DNA of 64,000 nucleotides from JACDAE01 sp963744875 (GCA_963744875.1 CAVUVQ010000034.1:248001-312000), one strand, 5' to 3'; positions 45,964-55,741 are shown, counted from the stretch's first letter. Program-made: numbers and translations. Notes: a model not told the origin generated them from the sequence alone.

Positions 45964-47520
45964 TTAGTCTGGAATGTTGCCCGATGTTTTTCCAACAGTA
46001 TACGGTGTAGAGACGTTGTCGTACATTACCATCATATCCATGCCCCAATTAGCATGCAAAAGATTGTGGCAATGGAGCATCCATATGCCAGGATTATTCG
46101 CTAAAAATGCAACGTCATAGCTTGTATGAGGCGAAATGAGGACGGTATCAAGATACACAGGACTACCTGTTAGCGGATGACCATCGCGATCAAGAATCAC
46201 GAAAACGTGCCCATGTAGATGCATGGGGTGATAAAGGTCGCTCTGATTATCAAAATGGATTTTGACCAGTTGTCCTTCTTTGACCATAATCATACCTGTG
46301 TCGGGAAAAACCTTGCCGTTCATTGTATAGGTCATTCCCATGCGACCCAGCGAATTGCCTACTTGATTATTTAACGTAATAGTATCCGTCTGATCAAAAT
46401 GACTCTGTGGCGTAATTGTAGCACGTGTGGACTGACCATATGTTGTAAGGTCAAACCATGACTTTATAGTGGGGAGAACTGACGGAACTACCCCCTGACC
46501 AAAAACAAGAGCAGGCGCAGACTGATACTGGGGTGGGGCATTATCGGTAGCAGTTACTAAAGCAACTGGGCGCGTCGAAGGCATCTGGAAAAGCAAGTCG
46601 TAGCGCTGTGCCGATCCAATAGGCAGGGGCGTTTCATTCAGCCATTGTGGACCATTGAGGTCATGTCCATCCAGCGCGATGACTTTAAATAGCGCTCCAA
46701 CAAGGGTCACTAATTGTGGATTACTAGATGCCGTAGCGGAGGTATTCACAATGCGCAGCCGCACCCACTGGCCAGGACGCGCGGCTTCATCCAGCGTTCC
46801 AATGGAATTATTGAGCGCCAACACGAGTTGATTATTACTGCCATTCCACTCGTGCAGCGCAACACTATAATCCACGTCTGCATGAAAGGTTGGCTTTGCG
46901 GGAGCAACGATTATCGTGCCGTACAAGCCACCATCCGTCTCTGCTTCACTGAACTGGTGTGAATGATACCAATAGGTACCTGGATCATTCGCAAAAAAAC
47001 GATACACATATGATTGGCCTGGCTCGACGGCGTTCTGGGTGACTCCTGCCACACCATCGGCTGAGTTGGGAACGTCAATGCCATGCCAATGGATCGTCAC
47101 TCCAAACGAAAGATGATTCACCAGCGTCACCACCACAAGATCACCTTGCTCCACATGCAGGGTCGGCCCTGGAGATGTGCCGTTGAAGGTCCAGGCATCC
47201 GTTGCAAAACCAGCGCCCAGGTTGAGATGTGCGGCCTGCGCAACAAGTGTAAAATGTTTCATATGTGCTGCATGCTGTGGTGCCTGCAAACTGGTCACGG
47301 ATGTAGATCCACCTGCCATTCCCATATTCAGAGAGGCTGGCATGCCGCGAGGCACCTGAGGGGATGAGAGCACATTAGTATTAGCTCCGCCAGTGATCGT
47401 CTGCTGCACGGCTGGCTGGCTGGAACAACCTGCACCGATGATCAGTGCAGTAAGGACAAGAAACAGGTAAAAAACGGGCATGTTCGATTGTAGCCTTCTA
47501 TGAATTTTTGCTCTTCTCAT
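45964..47520 (-). CDS. Multicopper oxidase lipoprotein
   Basis: Oxidises a metal ion or phenolic substrate and reduces oxygen to water outside the membrane. From ATG 47520 (AAGAGAGAAAATACA upstream) it is 518 residues. A lipoprotein signal ends IGAGC, so it should be membrane-anchored. Copper ligands are complete: HWHG, HSHQ, HPMHLHGH and HCHNLLHANWGM (type-1 Cys, His and Met). Three cupredoxin domains fit the length. It follows the tyrosine recombinase by 35 bp. The specific substrate cannot be told. Confidence 0.93.
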   Translation of the reverse strand: MRRAKIHRRLQSNMPVFYLFLVLTALIIGAGCSSQPAVQQTITGGANTNVLSSPQVPRGMPASLNMGMAGGSTSVTSLQAPQHAAHMKHFTLVAQAAHLNLGAGFATDAWTFNGTSPGPTLHVEQGDLVVVTLVNHLSFGVTIHWHGIDVPNSADGVAGVTQNAVEPGQSYVYRFFANDPGTYWYHSHQFSEAETDGGLYGTIIVAPAKPTFHADVDYSVALHEWNGSNNQLVLALNNSIGTLDEAARPGQWVRLRIVNTSATASSNPQLVTLVGALFKVIALDGHDLNGPQWLNETPLPIGSAQRYDLLFQMPSTRPVALVTATDNAPPQYQSAPALVFGQGVVPSVLPTIKSWFDLTTYGQSTRATITPQSHFDQTDTITLNNQVGNSLGRMGMTYTMNGKVFPDTGMIMVKEGQLVKIHFDNQSDLYHPMHLHGHVFVILDRDGHPLTGSPVYLDTVLISPHTSYDVAFLANNPGIWMLHCHNLLHANWGMDMMVMYDNVSTPYTVGKTSGNIPD

Positions 47521-47555
47521 TGTATTTTCTCTCTTTGCTAACATTCTCACACAAT

Positions 47556-48497
47556 CTAGGTAGGAGTGTCTCCTTGCATCCTTCTCAAAATGGTTAGATA
47601 GCCACTGGTGGCAGCAAGGCTTTCATAACCGAGGCGTTCCTGGATCGAACTTGTCTGGGCACCCAGATCCTCCATCGTGAGCGCGAATGTGTGGCGCAGC
47701 GTATGCACGGTCGAAATGCCCAGGTGGGTCTCGCAGATATCGGCAACAGTCTGCGCTCCAATGGCTTGCCCATAGGTACGATCGCTAAAAGAGACCCAGA
47801 TTGGCCTGTGAGGAGCAAGAATATCCAACTGCTCACCATAGATGGTGTGCAGATATGTCAACAAGACGTTTGAGAGCCGAGGATCCAGTTCATCCTGCAT
47901 TGTCTTACCGCCCTTACAACGCTCGAAGGTCAGCGTTACGATACCATCATCATCAATATGTACGCATCTCCATAGCAAGGACACCATTTCCCGAGCGCTG
48001 CGACCAGTATTGAGAGCGATCTGCAAGAGGACATAATCGCGTAATCCGCGCGGCGTCGAGCGATCAATGTTCTTGAGTTTTGTACGTACCTGTTGCGGAT
48101 CAAGGACACGCGCGTTGGCATATTTCTGCACCGGCGCACGTGTAAGTAGCGCTGCCGGATTGTCCCCCTCATATATTCCATGCTCCCTGGCCCAATCATA
48201 GAAGCTAGAAGCTGCCGCAATACGCTGATTATAGGTGGAGGGAGCTATTTCACCCTGACGCTTGCTTGCCGCGACACGTTGGCTGGCCCATGCCCGGAGA
48301 AAAGGAGCTATGTCACCTGCAACACTGTCCAGGTCCATTCCTCTTGCTTGCAGATAGACACGTAAAGAGAGGAGGATCTCTCTATAGGTCTCCTCAGTAC
48401 ATTTACTCTGCGTACGTGCATATTTAGCGTGCAACCAGAGTTCGATTGCATATGTAATGCCAGCAGATTTTTTTTGCGTATCATTATGCATTACCAT
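47556..48497 (-). CDS. Tyrosine recombinase / phage-type integrase
   Basis: Site-specific DNA recombinase of the XerC/D fold. ATG 48497 has GCAGGAGGTAACT upstream. The 313-residue protein has a SAM-like N-terminal core-binding domain (about 20-110) and a catalytic domain with all key residues: Arg in LNTGRSAREM, Lys in RCKGGK, HTLRHTF (His-x2-Arg), LGYES, and the nucleophile Tyr in TSGYL. It lies near the right edge of the duplicated block, which may be relevant to its movement, but no att site was identified. Confidence 0.9.
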   Translation of the reverse strand: MVMHNDTQKKSAGITYAIELWLHAKYARTQSKCTEETYREILLSLRVYLQARGMDLDSVAGDIAPFLRAWASQRVAASKRQGEIAPSTYNQRIAAASSFYDWAREHGIYEGDNPAALLTRAPVQKYANARVLDPQQVRTKLKNIDRSTPRGLRDYVLLQIALNTGRSAREMVSLLWRCVHIDDDGIVTLTFERCKGGKTMQDELDPRLSNVLLTYLHTIYGEQLDILAPHRPIWVSFSDRTYGQAIGAQTVADICETHLGISTVHTLRHTFALTMEDLGAQTSSIQERLGYESLAATSGYLTILRRMQGDTPT

Positions 48498-48523
48498 AGT
48501 TACCTCCTGCACACATCTTCAGC

Positions 48524-49366
48524 TTACTCTCTCTCTAGAAAATTCCTTTTCAATAAAAGAATGTCTTCGCCCAACTCCAGGCCTAGATCTTCCTTAAGCA
48601 GGTTCTGGAAATCATCTAGTTTGCGCGTGGCCTCGGGAATATTTCCTTGCTTAAAATAAGCGTTCACAATAGCTTTGATGGCGATTTCACAATAAGGATC
48701 TATGAGTAACACCTGATGGGAGTAGGAGAAGACTTCATCAAACTGCCCACATTGTGAACAAAGCTGAATCAGACTTTCAAGCACCTGTGTAATGATACGC
48801 TCATATTGGCGCCTGTATGGTGTGAAAGTGTCCTCATACGCATCTTCCGGCAGAAAGCCGCGACTGCCGTATCTAGCAATCTTGCCATAATGGGTAATGG
48901 CCTCTGCCATATCTCCACGCTGCTCAGCTTCCCTGGCGCTTGTGAGAAGATACTGGACATCGAAGATATCGGCCCACCAGCTTTCGTCCAACTCAAACCA
49001 GTAGAAGTTATTCTTGTTCCGCCGAATAAATTTTGATTTCTGGTAGGGAAGCAGGTCAGGTTCAAGGAGATGACGTAGATAATTCGTCGTCACGTGTAAA
49101 TTGCGTAGCCCCGCTGAGCGTTCGATGCCAGGCCAGAACAAGACAATGAGTTGATCTACCGAGAACATTCTGGATGGATTGAGGAGGAACCACTTGAGAA
49201 GAGATCTGGCTTTATTTCTACGCCATACAAATTCACTGAAAGGTTGGTTCTTTGACATGATGCGAAAAGGACCAAAGAAATAGACTTTATAGAGAGCCGT
49301 AGACTCATTTCCATAAAATGTCGTTTTTGGCGCGGCGCTTGTGATTGACGTTGATGAAGGGCGCAT
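48524..49366 (-). CDS. SARP-like BTAD regulator
   Basis: 280 residues with a winged helix (about 25-120: VYFFGPFRIMS, WRRNKARSLLKWFLLNP, NLHVTTNYLRHLLEPD) and a BTAD (about 130-275, ending LLKEDLGLELGEDILLLK). Closely paralogous to the gene at 42784. AAGGAGAGATAAGAA gives a good start. It is divergent from the hydroxylase gene at 49639, with 270 bp between, so it is a plausible activator of the biosynthetic cluster to the right. Confidence 0.85.
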   Translation of the reverse strand: MRPSSTSITSAAPKTTFYGNESTALYKVYFFGPFRIMSKNQPFSEFVWRRNKARSLLKWFLLNPSRMFSVDQLIVLFWPGIERSAGLRNLHVTTNYLRHLLEPDLLPYQKSKFIRRNKNNFYWFELDESWWADIFDVQYLLTSAREAEQRGDMAEAITHYGKIARYGSRGFLPEDAYEDTFTPYRRQYERIITQVLESLIQLCSQCGQFDEVFSYSHQVLLIDPYCEIAIKAIVNAYFKQGNIPEATRKLDDFQNLLKEDLGLELGEDILLLKRNFLERE

Positions 49367-49638
49367 TTCTTATCTCTCCTTATTTACAATTCTCTGTTGT
49401 ACTGCTCCTATCAGGAATACTGTTTATCCCTTTCCTGATAACAGGATAATAAGAAACATTTTAAGATGTCTTCGCACTCCCTTCGCAGTGCTGATACTTC
49501 TCTTCATATGAGCTTAGCAGTGAAATATCATATGTTCTTTAAAGCTGTGGTGTTCTAGCCAAATGGGAAAGCCAGTGGTAAATGATGTGTCGTATAGTAG
49601 CGTATCATGATGTTTCATATTTTAAGGAGAAAGACCAC

Positions 49639-51243
49639 ATGAGTGGTACAGATGAGAAGACATCAAGATATGACGAGACAACGCCAGTACTGATTGCCGG
49701 CGGTAGTCTGGTTGGCCTATCGACCTCCCTGTTCCTTGCATGGCATGGTATTCCTTCCATCCTGCTAGAACCCCATCCCAACACCTCGCCGCATCCACGG
49801 GCGTTCAACTTCAATATGCGTACAATGGAATTATTCCATATGGTTGGTGTGGAAGGAGCCATTCGTCGAGCACAACCTGCGGCCTTTCAGGACAGCGGTA
49901 TTCTGCGAGCGGAGAGCCTTGCAGGCCGGGAACTCCATTGGATTACGCAAAATACGACCAGCAGTAATCTCAGTCCAATGCATGGCAGCATCATTGGTCA
50001 GGATGTCTTGGAGCCAATTTTGCGTGCACATGCTGAACAATTGGGAGCCGATATACGCTTCAATACAAAGCTCGTCTCCTTTGAGCAGGATACTGATGGG
50101 GTAAGTGCAGTCATACGGGATCGCACTGCTAGAGCGCAACGTACTATCCGTGCACGCTATCTAGTCGCGGCCGACGGCCATAATAGCACGATCCGCAAGC
50201 GGTTGGGCATTCCAGTATGCGGACCCGGAACATTGGGGCATCAATTGAGCATCCTTTTCTCCGCTGACATACAGCACCTCCTATGTGGTCGCAATCTGGC
50301 AGTCTGTTTTATATATACTCCAACAATACGGAAGGGCATGTGCCTCGTATTCGCTCGCAGCGGTCAGGACCTTGCGCTATTTACTCCTTATTATCCAGAA
50401 AAGGGTGAGCATGAGGAAGATTTCTGCGGGACAATGGGGATCGAACTGGTGCGGCAGGCTATCGGGATACCCGATCTGCCCGTTGAGATCACGAGTGCAC
50501 GCTCATGGGAGGTTGCGGCCTGGTTTGCCGGACGCTTCCAGCAGGACAATGTGTTTCTGGTTGGCAATGCCGCCCATGTCACTCCCCCAGCAGGCGCTTT
50601 TGGGGCCAACACAGGCGTTGCCGATGCCTATAATCTGGCCTGGAAACTGGCTTTCACGCTTAAAGCAGAGGCTGGCCCCGCTCTGCTCTCAACCTATACT
50701 GCTGAACGTCTGCCCATAGCCCGGCTGATAGTTGAGCAATCGGCGGCGATGTTTACGAATTTATCTTCTCTTTCTGCTGATAAGTTTTCTGTGCCGAGCA
50801 TAGATTACGATGCGGTTGCTTTCGGCTATCGATATCACGCCAATGATCATGTATGCTATGAAGATCCACATCATCCAACGGCATGTGTGGGAAGTCATGC
50901 GCCACATTTAATGCTTCGATGCACCGACGACAGGCAGATTGCGACGCTCGATCTGTTTGGGCGCCACTTTGTTCTGCTCACGAGCAACGCTGGTGAACCC
51001 TGGAAGCTTGCGGCCCACAATGCGGCCCAACACCTGGGAATCACCGTGGATGCCTATCGGATTGGCGCTACAGGTGATCTTCTCGATCCCCCAGGTCGCT
51101 TCCTTGCATCTTATGGGATCGGGCCAGATGGAGCAGTCCTGGTACGCCCCGATGGCTTCGTGGGATGGCGTGCTCAGGAACTTGACCAATCTCCTGAGCA
51201 GGCGCTCACAAGAGCTCTTGGTCTCTTACTGGGTAAAGGGTAA
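49639..51243 (+). CDS. FAD-dependent aromatic hydroxylase (PheA/TetX/RdmE type)
   Basis: NADPH- and O2-dependent hydroxylase acting on phenolic or polyketide rings. From ATG 49639 (TTAAGGAGAAAGACCAC upstream) it is 534 residues. It has the Rossmann GGSLVGLSTSLFLAWHG, the DG motif region YLVAADGHNSTIRKRLGI, and FLVGNAAHVTPPAGAFGANTG for FAD ribityl binding. A C-terminal thioredoxin-like domain (LDLFGRHFVLL) is typical of RdmE/PgaE-type enzymes. These act in type II polyketide pathways, in keeping with the KS/CLF genes downstream. A 26-bp perfect hairpin begins at its stop codon. Confidence 0.88.
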   Translation: MSGTDEKTSRYDETTPVLIAGGSLVGLSTSLFLAWHGIPSILLEPHPNTSPHPRAFNFNMRTMELFHMVGVEGAIRRAQPAAFQDSGILRAESLAGRELHWITQNTTSSNLSPMHGSIIGQDVLEPILRAHAEQLGADIRFNTKLVSFEQDTDGVSAVIRDRTARAQRTIRARYLVAADGHNSTIRKRLGIPVCGPGTLGHQLSILFSADIQHLLCGRNLAVCFIYTPTIRKGMCLVFARSGQDLALFTPYYPEKGEHEEDFCGTMGIELVRQAIGIPDLPVEITSARSWEVAAWFAGRFQQDNVFLVGNAAHVTPPAGAFGANTGVADAYNLAWKLAFTLKAEAGPALLSTYTAERLPIARLIVEQSAAMFTNLSSLSADKFSVPSIDYDAVAFGYRYHANDHVCYEDPHHPTACVGSHAPHLMLRCTDDRQIATLDLFGRHFVLLTSNAGEPWKLAAHNAAQHLGITVDAYRIGATGDLLDPPGRFLASYGIGPDGAVLVRPDGFVGWRAQELDQSPEQALTRALGLLLGKG

Positions 51244-51300
51244 GAATGCCTTATGTTGGAGCCAATGGAACTCTATTGGCTCCAACATAAGGCATTCTTA
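51241..51300. terminator. 60-bp perfect hairpin between convergent genes
   Basis: TAAGAATGCCTTATGTTGGA and the next 6 bases pair without mismatch with 51275-51300 around an 8-base loop. The first three bases are the stop codon of the hydroxylase. It lies 53 bp from the end of accA on the other strand, so it could stop transcription from both sides. No T-run. Confidence 0.7.
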
Positions 51301-51353
51301 CGTATTCACGCCATTAGCGCGTTTTTTCGAAATGGTTTCCGGATAGAATTACA

Positions 51354-52316
51354 TTAAGCTGACGCAACATGCACAAAGGGGCCAATATTTCTGTATTTGT
51401 TGTAACGCCTCTCCAAAAGTTCAGCGAGAGAGAGCTGCTTGAGTTCGCCAAGATGCTCGAGTAAAGCCTCCTTGAGATAACCAGCAGCAAGATAATGATT
51501 GCGGTGCGCACCCCCCACAGGCTCAAGGATCAACCGGTCAATAATATTGGTATTTACAAGCGCATGGGCACTGATCTGCATCGCATCAGCCGCTTCCGGC
51601 GCATACGACTTGTCACGCCAGAGAATAGAGGCTGCCGCCTCCGGTGCGGCAACCGTATAGACACTATGCTCGAGCATAAGCAGGCGATCAGCAACACTGA
51701 GCGCAAGGGCTCCACCACTCCCACCTTCACCAATCACAACCGAAATGATTGGTACCTGCAAGCGCGACATAAGATACAGATTGGTCGCTATCGCGCCGGA
51801 TTGACCGTGCTCCTCATCAAGCAGACCAGGAAATGCGCCAGGGGTATCGATCAAGCAGACCAGGGGAGTCTTAAATTTTTCTGCCAGCTTCATCAAACGA
51901 TACGCTTTACGATATCCTTCGGGATGAGGCATGCCAAAGTTATGATATTGTTTCTCTTTCGTATCACGACCCTTTTGCTGGCAAACAAACATTACGGTTT
52001 CGCCCGCTAGTGTGCCAAGGCCGGCCACAATAGCATGATCATCCCCAAAGGCGCGATCACCATGCAACTCAAAAAAATCTTCGCACATAAGAGCGATATA
52101 GTCCAGAGCGTAGGGGCGATTCTTATGACGCGCCACCTGCACCGTCTGCCAGGGTGTCAGGTGTTCGTATGTCTCTTTCGTCACTTTACGCAACTTATTG
52201 ATACTGTCCTCTACTTGCTGCTGGTCCTCATTGTTATGGCAATCCTGTTGCAACACGACAATCTCTTGCGCCAATTCTGCTAAGTGTTGCTCAAAGTCGA
52301 GATCGTACTCCATCAT
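51354..52316 (-). CDS. accA: Acetyl-CoA carboxylase carboxyltransferase subunit alpha
   Basis: Transfers carboxyl from biotin to acetyl-CoA together with AccD. ATG 52316 has AAGGG five bases upstream; the frame to 52340 has no better start. The 320-residue protein has RPYALDYIALMCEDFFELHGD, TPGAFPG, the oxyanion-type GEGGSGGALAL and ASILWRD, all typical of AccA. It follows accD by 39 bp and ends the fabD-accD-accA operon. Confidence 0.95.
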   Translation of the reverse strand: MMEYDLDFEQHLAELAQEIVVLQQDCHNNEDQQQVEDSINKLRKVTKETYEHLTPWQTVQVARHKNRPYALDYIALMCEDFFELHGDRAFGDDHAIVAGLGTLAGETVMFVCQQKGRDTKEKQYHNFGMPHPEGYRKAYRLMKLAEKFKTPLVCLIDTPGAFPGLLDEEHGQSGAIATNLYLMSRLQVPIISVVIGEGGSGGALALSVADRLLMLEHSVYTVAAPEAAASILWRDKSYAPEAADAMQISAHALVNTNIIDRLILEPVGGAHRNHYLAAGYLKEALLEHLGELKQLSLAELLERRYNKYRNIGPFVHVASA

Positions 52317-52355
52317 TTTTTCCCTTATCGCGTACAGCAATAGCTGTAGTGCTAT

Positions 52356-53246
52356 CTAGCTATCCTGCTTGCTGGCGGAACTCTGTATATGTATATAGGA
52401 ATACAAACGCAAAAGTCGTGCCAGCGCTGGGCGCAGATCGTAGCGTGGGACCACTGCATCTATCAAGCCATGCTGATAGGCAAATTCTGCCGTGACCGCA
52501 TCTTTTGGCAATTGTATATGCATAAACTGTTCTATCACGCGAGGTCCGGCGAAGCAGATCAGGCCGCCCGGCTCTGCCAGAATGACATCGCCAAGCATAG
52601 CAAAGCTTGCAGTTACGCCGCCTGTAGTTGGATCAGTTAATAAGCTAAAGTAGGGAAGCCCGGCTTCTCCCAACCTGGCAAGAGCTGATGATGTCTTCGT
52701 CATCTGCATAAGGGAATAGATGCCTTCCTGCATACGAGCACCGCCTGAGGTTGATACGATCAGAAGGGGACTACGACGCTCAATTGCCAGTTCGATGCTG
52801 CGTGTGATCTTCTCGCCAACTGCGGCCCCCATACTTCCACCAATGAAGCGAAAATCCATCACAGCAAGGACGAGAGGCATACGCTCAATAGTGGCGTGAC
52901 CAATGACGACACCTTCGTTCAAATGAGCTTTCAGTTGCTCATTTTGCAGCTTTTCTGCATAGACCTGAGATTGGTTGACAAAATGCAGAGGGTCGGCGGA
53001 GGCGATATCCGCATCTACCTCGACAAAACTCTCAGGGTCCATTATAAATTCAATACGCTCGTAGGCAGTGAGTCTAAAATGATAGTTGCACCTGGGACAT
53101 ACCTTGAGCTTCCTCTTTAGATCGCGTTCATAGTGAATTTCCTTACACTTTGGACATTTTGCAGCAATGTTTTTGGGTACAATAACTGCTGAATGTCTTC
53201 TTTCTAAAGAGGATGTCTGCGCGGTACTTAAGGTGGTCTGAAGCAT
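52356..53246 (-). CDS. accD: Acetyl-CoA carboxylase carboxyltransferase subunit beta
   Basis: Partner of AccA. The 296-residue protein has an N-terminal Cys4 zinc finger (CPKCKEIHY...KVCPRCNYHFR), then the crotonase-like core with MGAAVGEKITRSIE, STSGGARMQEG and PTTGGVTASFAMLGDV. AGGAGAGAA before ATG supports the start. Middle gene of the operon; with accC/accB at 19.9 kb the window encodes the whole acetyl-CoA carboxylase. Confidence 0.95.
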   Translation of the reverse strand: MLQTTLSTAQTSSLERRHSAVIVPKNIAAKCPKCKEIHYERDLKRKLKVCPRCNYHFRLTAYERIEFIMDPESFVEVDADIASADPLHFVNQSQVYAEKLQNEQLKAHLNEGVVIGHATIERMPLVLAVMDFRFIGGSMGAAVGEKITRSIELAIERRSPLLIVSTSGGARMQEGIYSLMQMTKTSSALARLGEAGLPYFSLLTDPTTGGVTASFAMLGDVILAEPGGLICFAGPRVIEQFMHIQLPKDAVTAEFAYQHGLIDAVVPRYDLRPALARLLRLYSYIHIQSSASKQDS

Positions 53247-53305
53247 TTCTCTCTCCTATGTGTGTAGTAAGATCAGAAACTCTATACAAGGAAGGGTATC
53301 CAGTT

Positions 53306-54264
53306 TTATACCTTCGCACCCTTCAGTGTTTCTACTAATGCAGCAACTTTCTCCGGAGTATCTACGGCGAACGCCTTTTTATCTGGGGCGATCCAGGCCA
53401 TGAGTTTTGTGAGGACTTGCGCAGAACCCAACTCGACAAAGGTGTCGCAACCCGCATCAAGCAACGTTTCAATGCAAGTTATCCAGCGCACCGGGTTGAC
53501 GATTTGCGCGATGAGTTTCTCGACGGATCTCATGATCTTCGATCAATATTTTGCCCGAAACATTCGCAATAAGTGGTATATGAGCATTGCTCCAGGTCAA
53601 ATCATGCATGACTTCTTTAAGAATTCGACTCCACGGGCGCCATCAATGAAGAATGAAAGGCACCCTTCACGGGCAAGCGCAGCGTACGCCCAATGTCATA
53701 TGTACGCACTACATCCATAAGTTCCAGTACGCCCGCCTCTACTCCAGAAACGACTAACTGGGTATGCGTGTTCCAGTTTGCCACCGTCACAAAATGCTTC
53801 TTCGATACCTCCGTACATATATTGAGCAATATCTCCGCAGGCAACCCCATTACCGCGGCCATCGCACCAGGCTGTTTATCCTGTATCTGATGCATAAGCT
53901 TTCCCCTCTGGCAAACAAGATATAGCCCCTCTTCAAACGAAAGCGCACCAGCGGCTACTACAGCGGTATACTCTCCCAGGCTATGACCCGCTACCAGGTC
54001 GGGATCGAGGCCTAACTGATGCGCATAATCAGTCAATGCCAGCGAGTAGGCGAAGAGTGCTGGTTGCGCAATATGGGTTTGACTCAATACACTGGCAGGT
54101 CCCTCCTGACAATACTGTGTTATCGGCATTTCAGCTATAGTGTCGCTGTGTGCCATGTAACGCTCAAATAGTTCGGGGCTAGACTGCAATAGTTCTTTCC
54201 CCATCCCCACCTTCTGTGAACCCTGTCCTGGATAAAGAAAAGCTATCTTACCCACTATGCTCAT
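53306..54264 (-). pseudogene. fabD: Malonyl-CoA:ACP transacylase with two frameshifts
   Basis: Loads malonyl groups from CoA onto ACP. From ATG 54264 the protein reads FLYPGQGSQKVGMG, the active-site GHSLGEYTAVVAAG (Ser nucleophile) and GAFHSSLMAPV (active-site His), then stops near 53617. The expected continuation (KEVMHDLTWSNAHIPLIAN) is in the next frame, and from about 53533 the C-terminus (VNPVRWITCIETLLDAG) is in a third. Joined, the length (about 318) is normal. Either a true pseudogene or two indel errors. It heads the fabD-accD-accA operon and would supply malonyl-ACP to the KS genes. Confidence 0.88.
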
Positions 54265-54350
54265 TTCCTTTCTAAAGACACATGTGCGGACATACACCCA
54301 TCGGGCGTATGCTGGCCACAAAACGCTAATATAGGAGATACGCATCAACA

Positions 54351-54462
54351 CCGTAGGGACCCGATTGCATCGCGTCCGCCATTCATTGGCTGATGGCTGC
54401 AACGCGATAGATGGTGAACAAGGTCGATCAATCGTGGACGCGATGCAATCGGGTCCCTATGG
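54351..54462. repeat. Dispersed palindrome (GTAGGGACCCGATTG type)
   Basis: The left arm (CCGTAGGGACCCGATTGCAT, continuing CGCGTCC) pairs with the right arm at 54436-54462 with one mismatch. The arms match those of 16746-16837 nearly base for base, though the loops are unrelated. It lies upstream of fabD in a divergent promoter region. Confidence 0.85.
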
Positions 54463-54520
54463 TGATACATACATTCTCCATTTTTTGATGCGTTGGGAAC
54501 AACCCTACGCTATAGAGTGA

Positions 54521-54613
54521 GCATTATTTGTAATACTGGCAGACCGGACCATGAGAAATAAGCCTCCTGTCATTGTCCGTTCCTCAATATGGCATAAGTA
54601 TTATTTGTAATAC
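54521..54613. promoter_or_regulatory. Two operator-like repeats in the divergent promoter region
   Basis: GTATTATTTGTAATAC (54598-54613) is a palindrome with 6-bp arms. GCATTATTTGTAATAC (54521-54536) repeats it with one change, 77 bp away. They sit between the divergent fabD operon and the hydrolase/ABC operon, where a regulator could bind both. The regulator is unknown. Confidence 0.55.
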
Positions 54614-54847
54614 TTCCCTTACCTGTGAGTTACCGAACCCCTGGCTCGCGATCTTTATATGGAGCATTTGACACTTTCGATACATAATGACCAGCAACTT
54701 TTACCGATGACTCACTTCTTCTGTAAGAGTCTGGTTAGCACTACGAGTGATCTTATGGGGGAAGCAGTGAGAGATGAAAAACAAACGAGAACAAGATATG
54801 CAAACAGCCGGTAACAAAAAATTACCCTGTAACAAAGGAGGATGATT

Positions 54848-55642
54848 ATGTCCACTCCCATCATACCGGGCGCTGAGTCAATCTCTATTCCTGATGGCCC
54901 CAATGGGGGTGTGCTTCTGCTGCATGGCTATATGGGAACGGTGCAGACCGTTCGCGACTGGGCAATGGCTTTTGCGCAGGCCGGCTTCGCAGTTGAGGCA
55001 CCCCTACTCCCAGGACACGGCACATCGGTCGAGGAACAACTTACCACCCAATGGTCCGACTATGCTCAATGTACGGAGGATGCCTATAAAAGACTGGCCG
55101 AACGCCACGAGCGCGTTTTTGTGGGAGGTCTGTGCACAGGTGCCATGCTGGCCGCATGGATCACCTTGCGTTACCCGGAGGTGGCTGGCCTGATATTCGT
55201 CAATGGCTTCCTGAAACCACCTAAGCACTGGAACTTCAGCTTCATGGATGAGATGCTCGCAACCAACAGGCCGTTCTTTGGCTGGTTCCGTGGGAAAAGT
55301 ATCGAAGACCCTGATGCTCCCGCCTTGATCACCTATGAACATGCTGCTATTGCACCGATAATGTCGATGAAGCCTCCACAACGCGAGATATGGCCGCGCC
55401 TCAGCGAGATCCGCTGCCCGATGCTTGTCTTCTCAAGCCAGTTCGATAAAGTGGTCCCGCTCGCCGATACCAAAGAATGGTACGAGAAAATGTCCGGACC
55501 CGTCGAACACGTCTTGCTTGAGCGCAGCAACCACGTAGCTACCCTGGATTATGACAAAGGCATCATCGAAGCTCGCTCCGTTGAATTTGCCCTGGCGGTG
55601 GCCCGTGGCAATCGAGATCCATTGTCTGAGAAAGTTGTCTGA
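54848..55642 (+). CDS. Alpha/beta hydrolase with Cys in the nucleophile position
   Basis: The 264-residue protein resembles Est30-type carboxylesterases and thioesterase-like hydrolases: LLLHGYMGTVQTVRDWAMAF, then LLPGHGTS, an elbow reading GGLCTGAM (Cys96 where Ser is usual), Asp in SSQFDKVVPL and His in ERSNHVATLDYDK. ATG 54848 is preferred because AAAGGAGG is 6-7 bases before it, whereas the upstream ATG overlaps the site. It may release or trim an acyl product of the neighbouring pathway. Cys-His-Asp triads are known in dienelactone hydrolases. Confidence 0.82.
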   Translation: MSTPIIPGAESISIPDGPNGGVLLLHGYMGTVQTVRDWAMAFAQAGFAVEAPLLPGHGTSVEEQLTTQWSDYAQCTEDAYKRLAERHERVFVGGLCTGAMLAAWITLRYPEVAGLIFVNGFLKPPKHWNFSFMDEMLATNRPFFGWFRGKSIEDPDAPALITYEHAAIAPIMSMKPPQREIWPRLSEIRCPMLVFSSQFDKVVPLADTKEWYEKMSGPVEHVLLERSNHVATLDYDKGIIEARSVEFALAVARGNRDPLSEKVV

Positions 55643-55741
55643 TGGCCTGAGGTCTCCTGGCCTCAAAAGTTTCTGTGCTGAGCATGTATGCATATATGGA
55701 GCAAGCTTTGTTTTTCGGAGAAAAGAAAGAGAGGTTGTATT

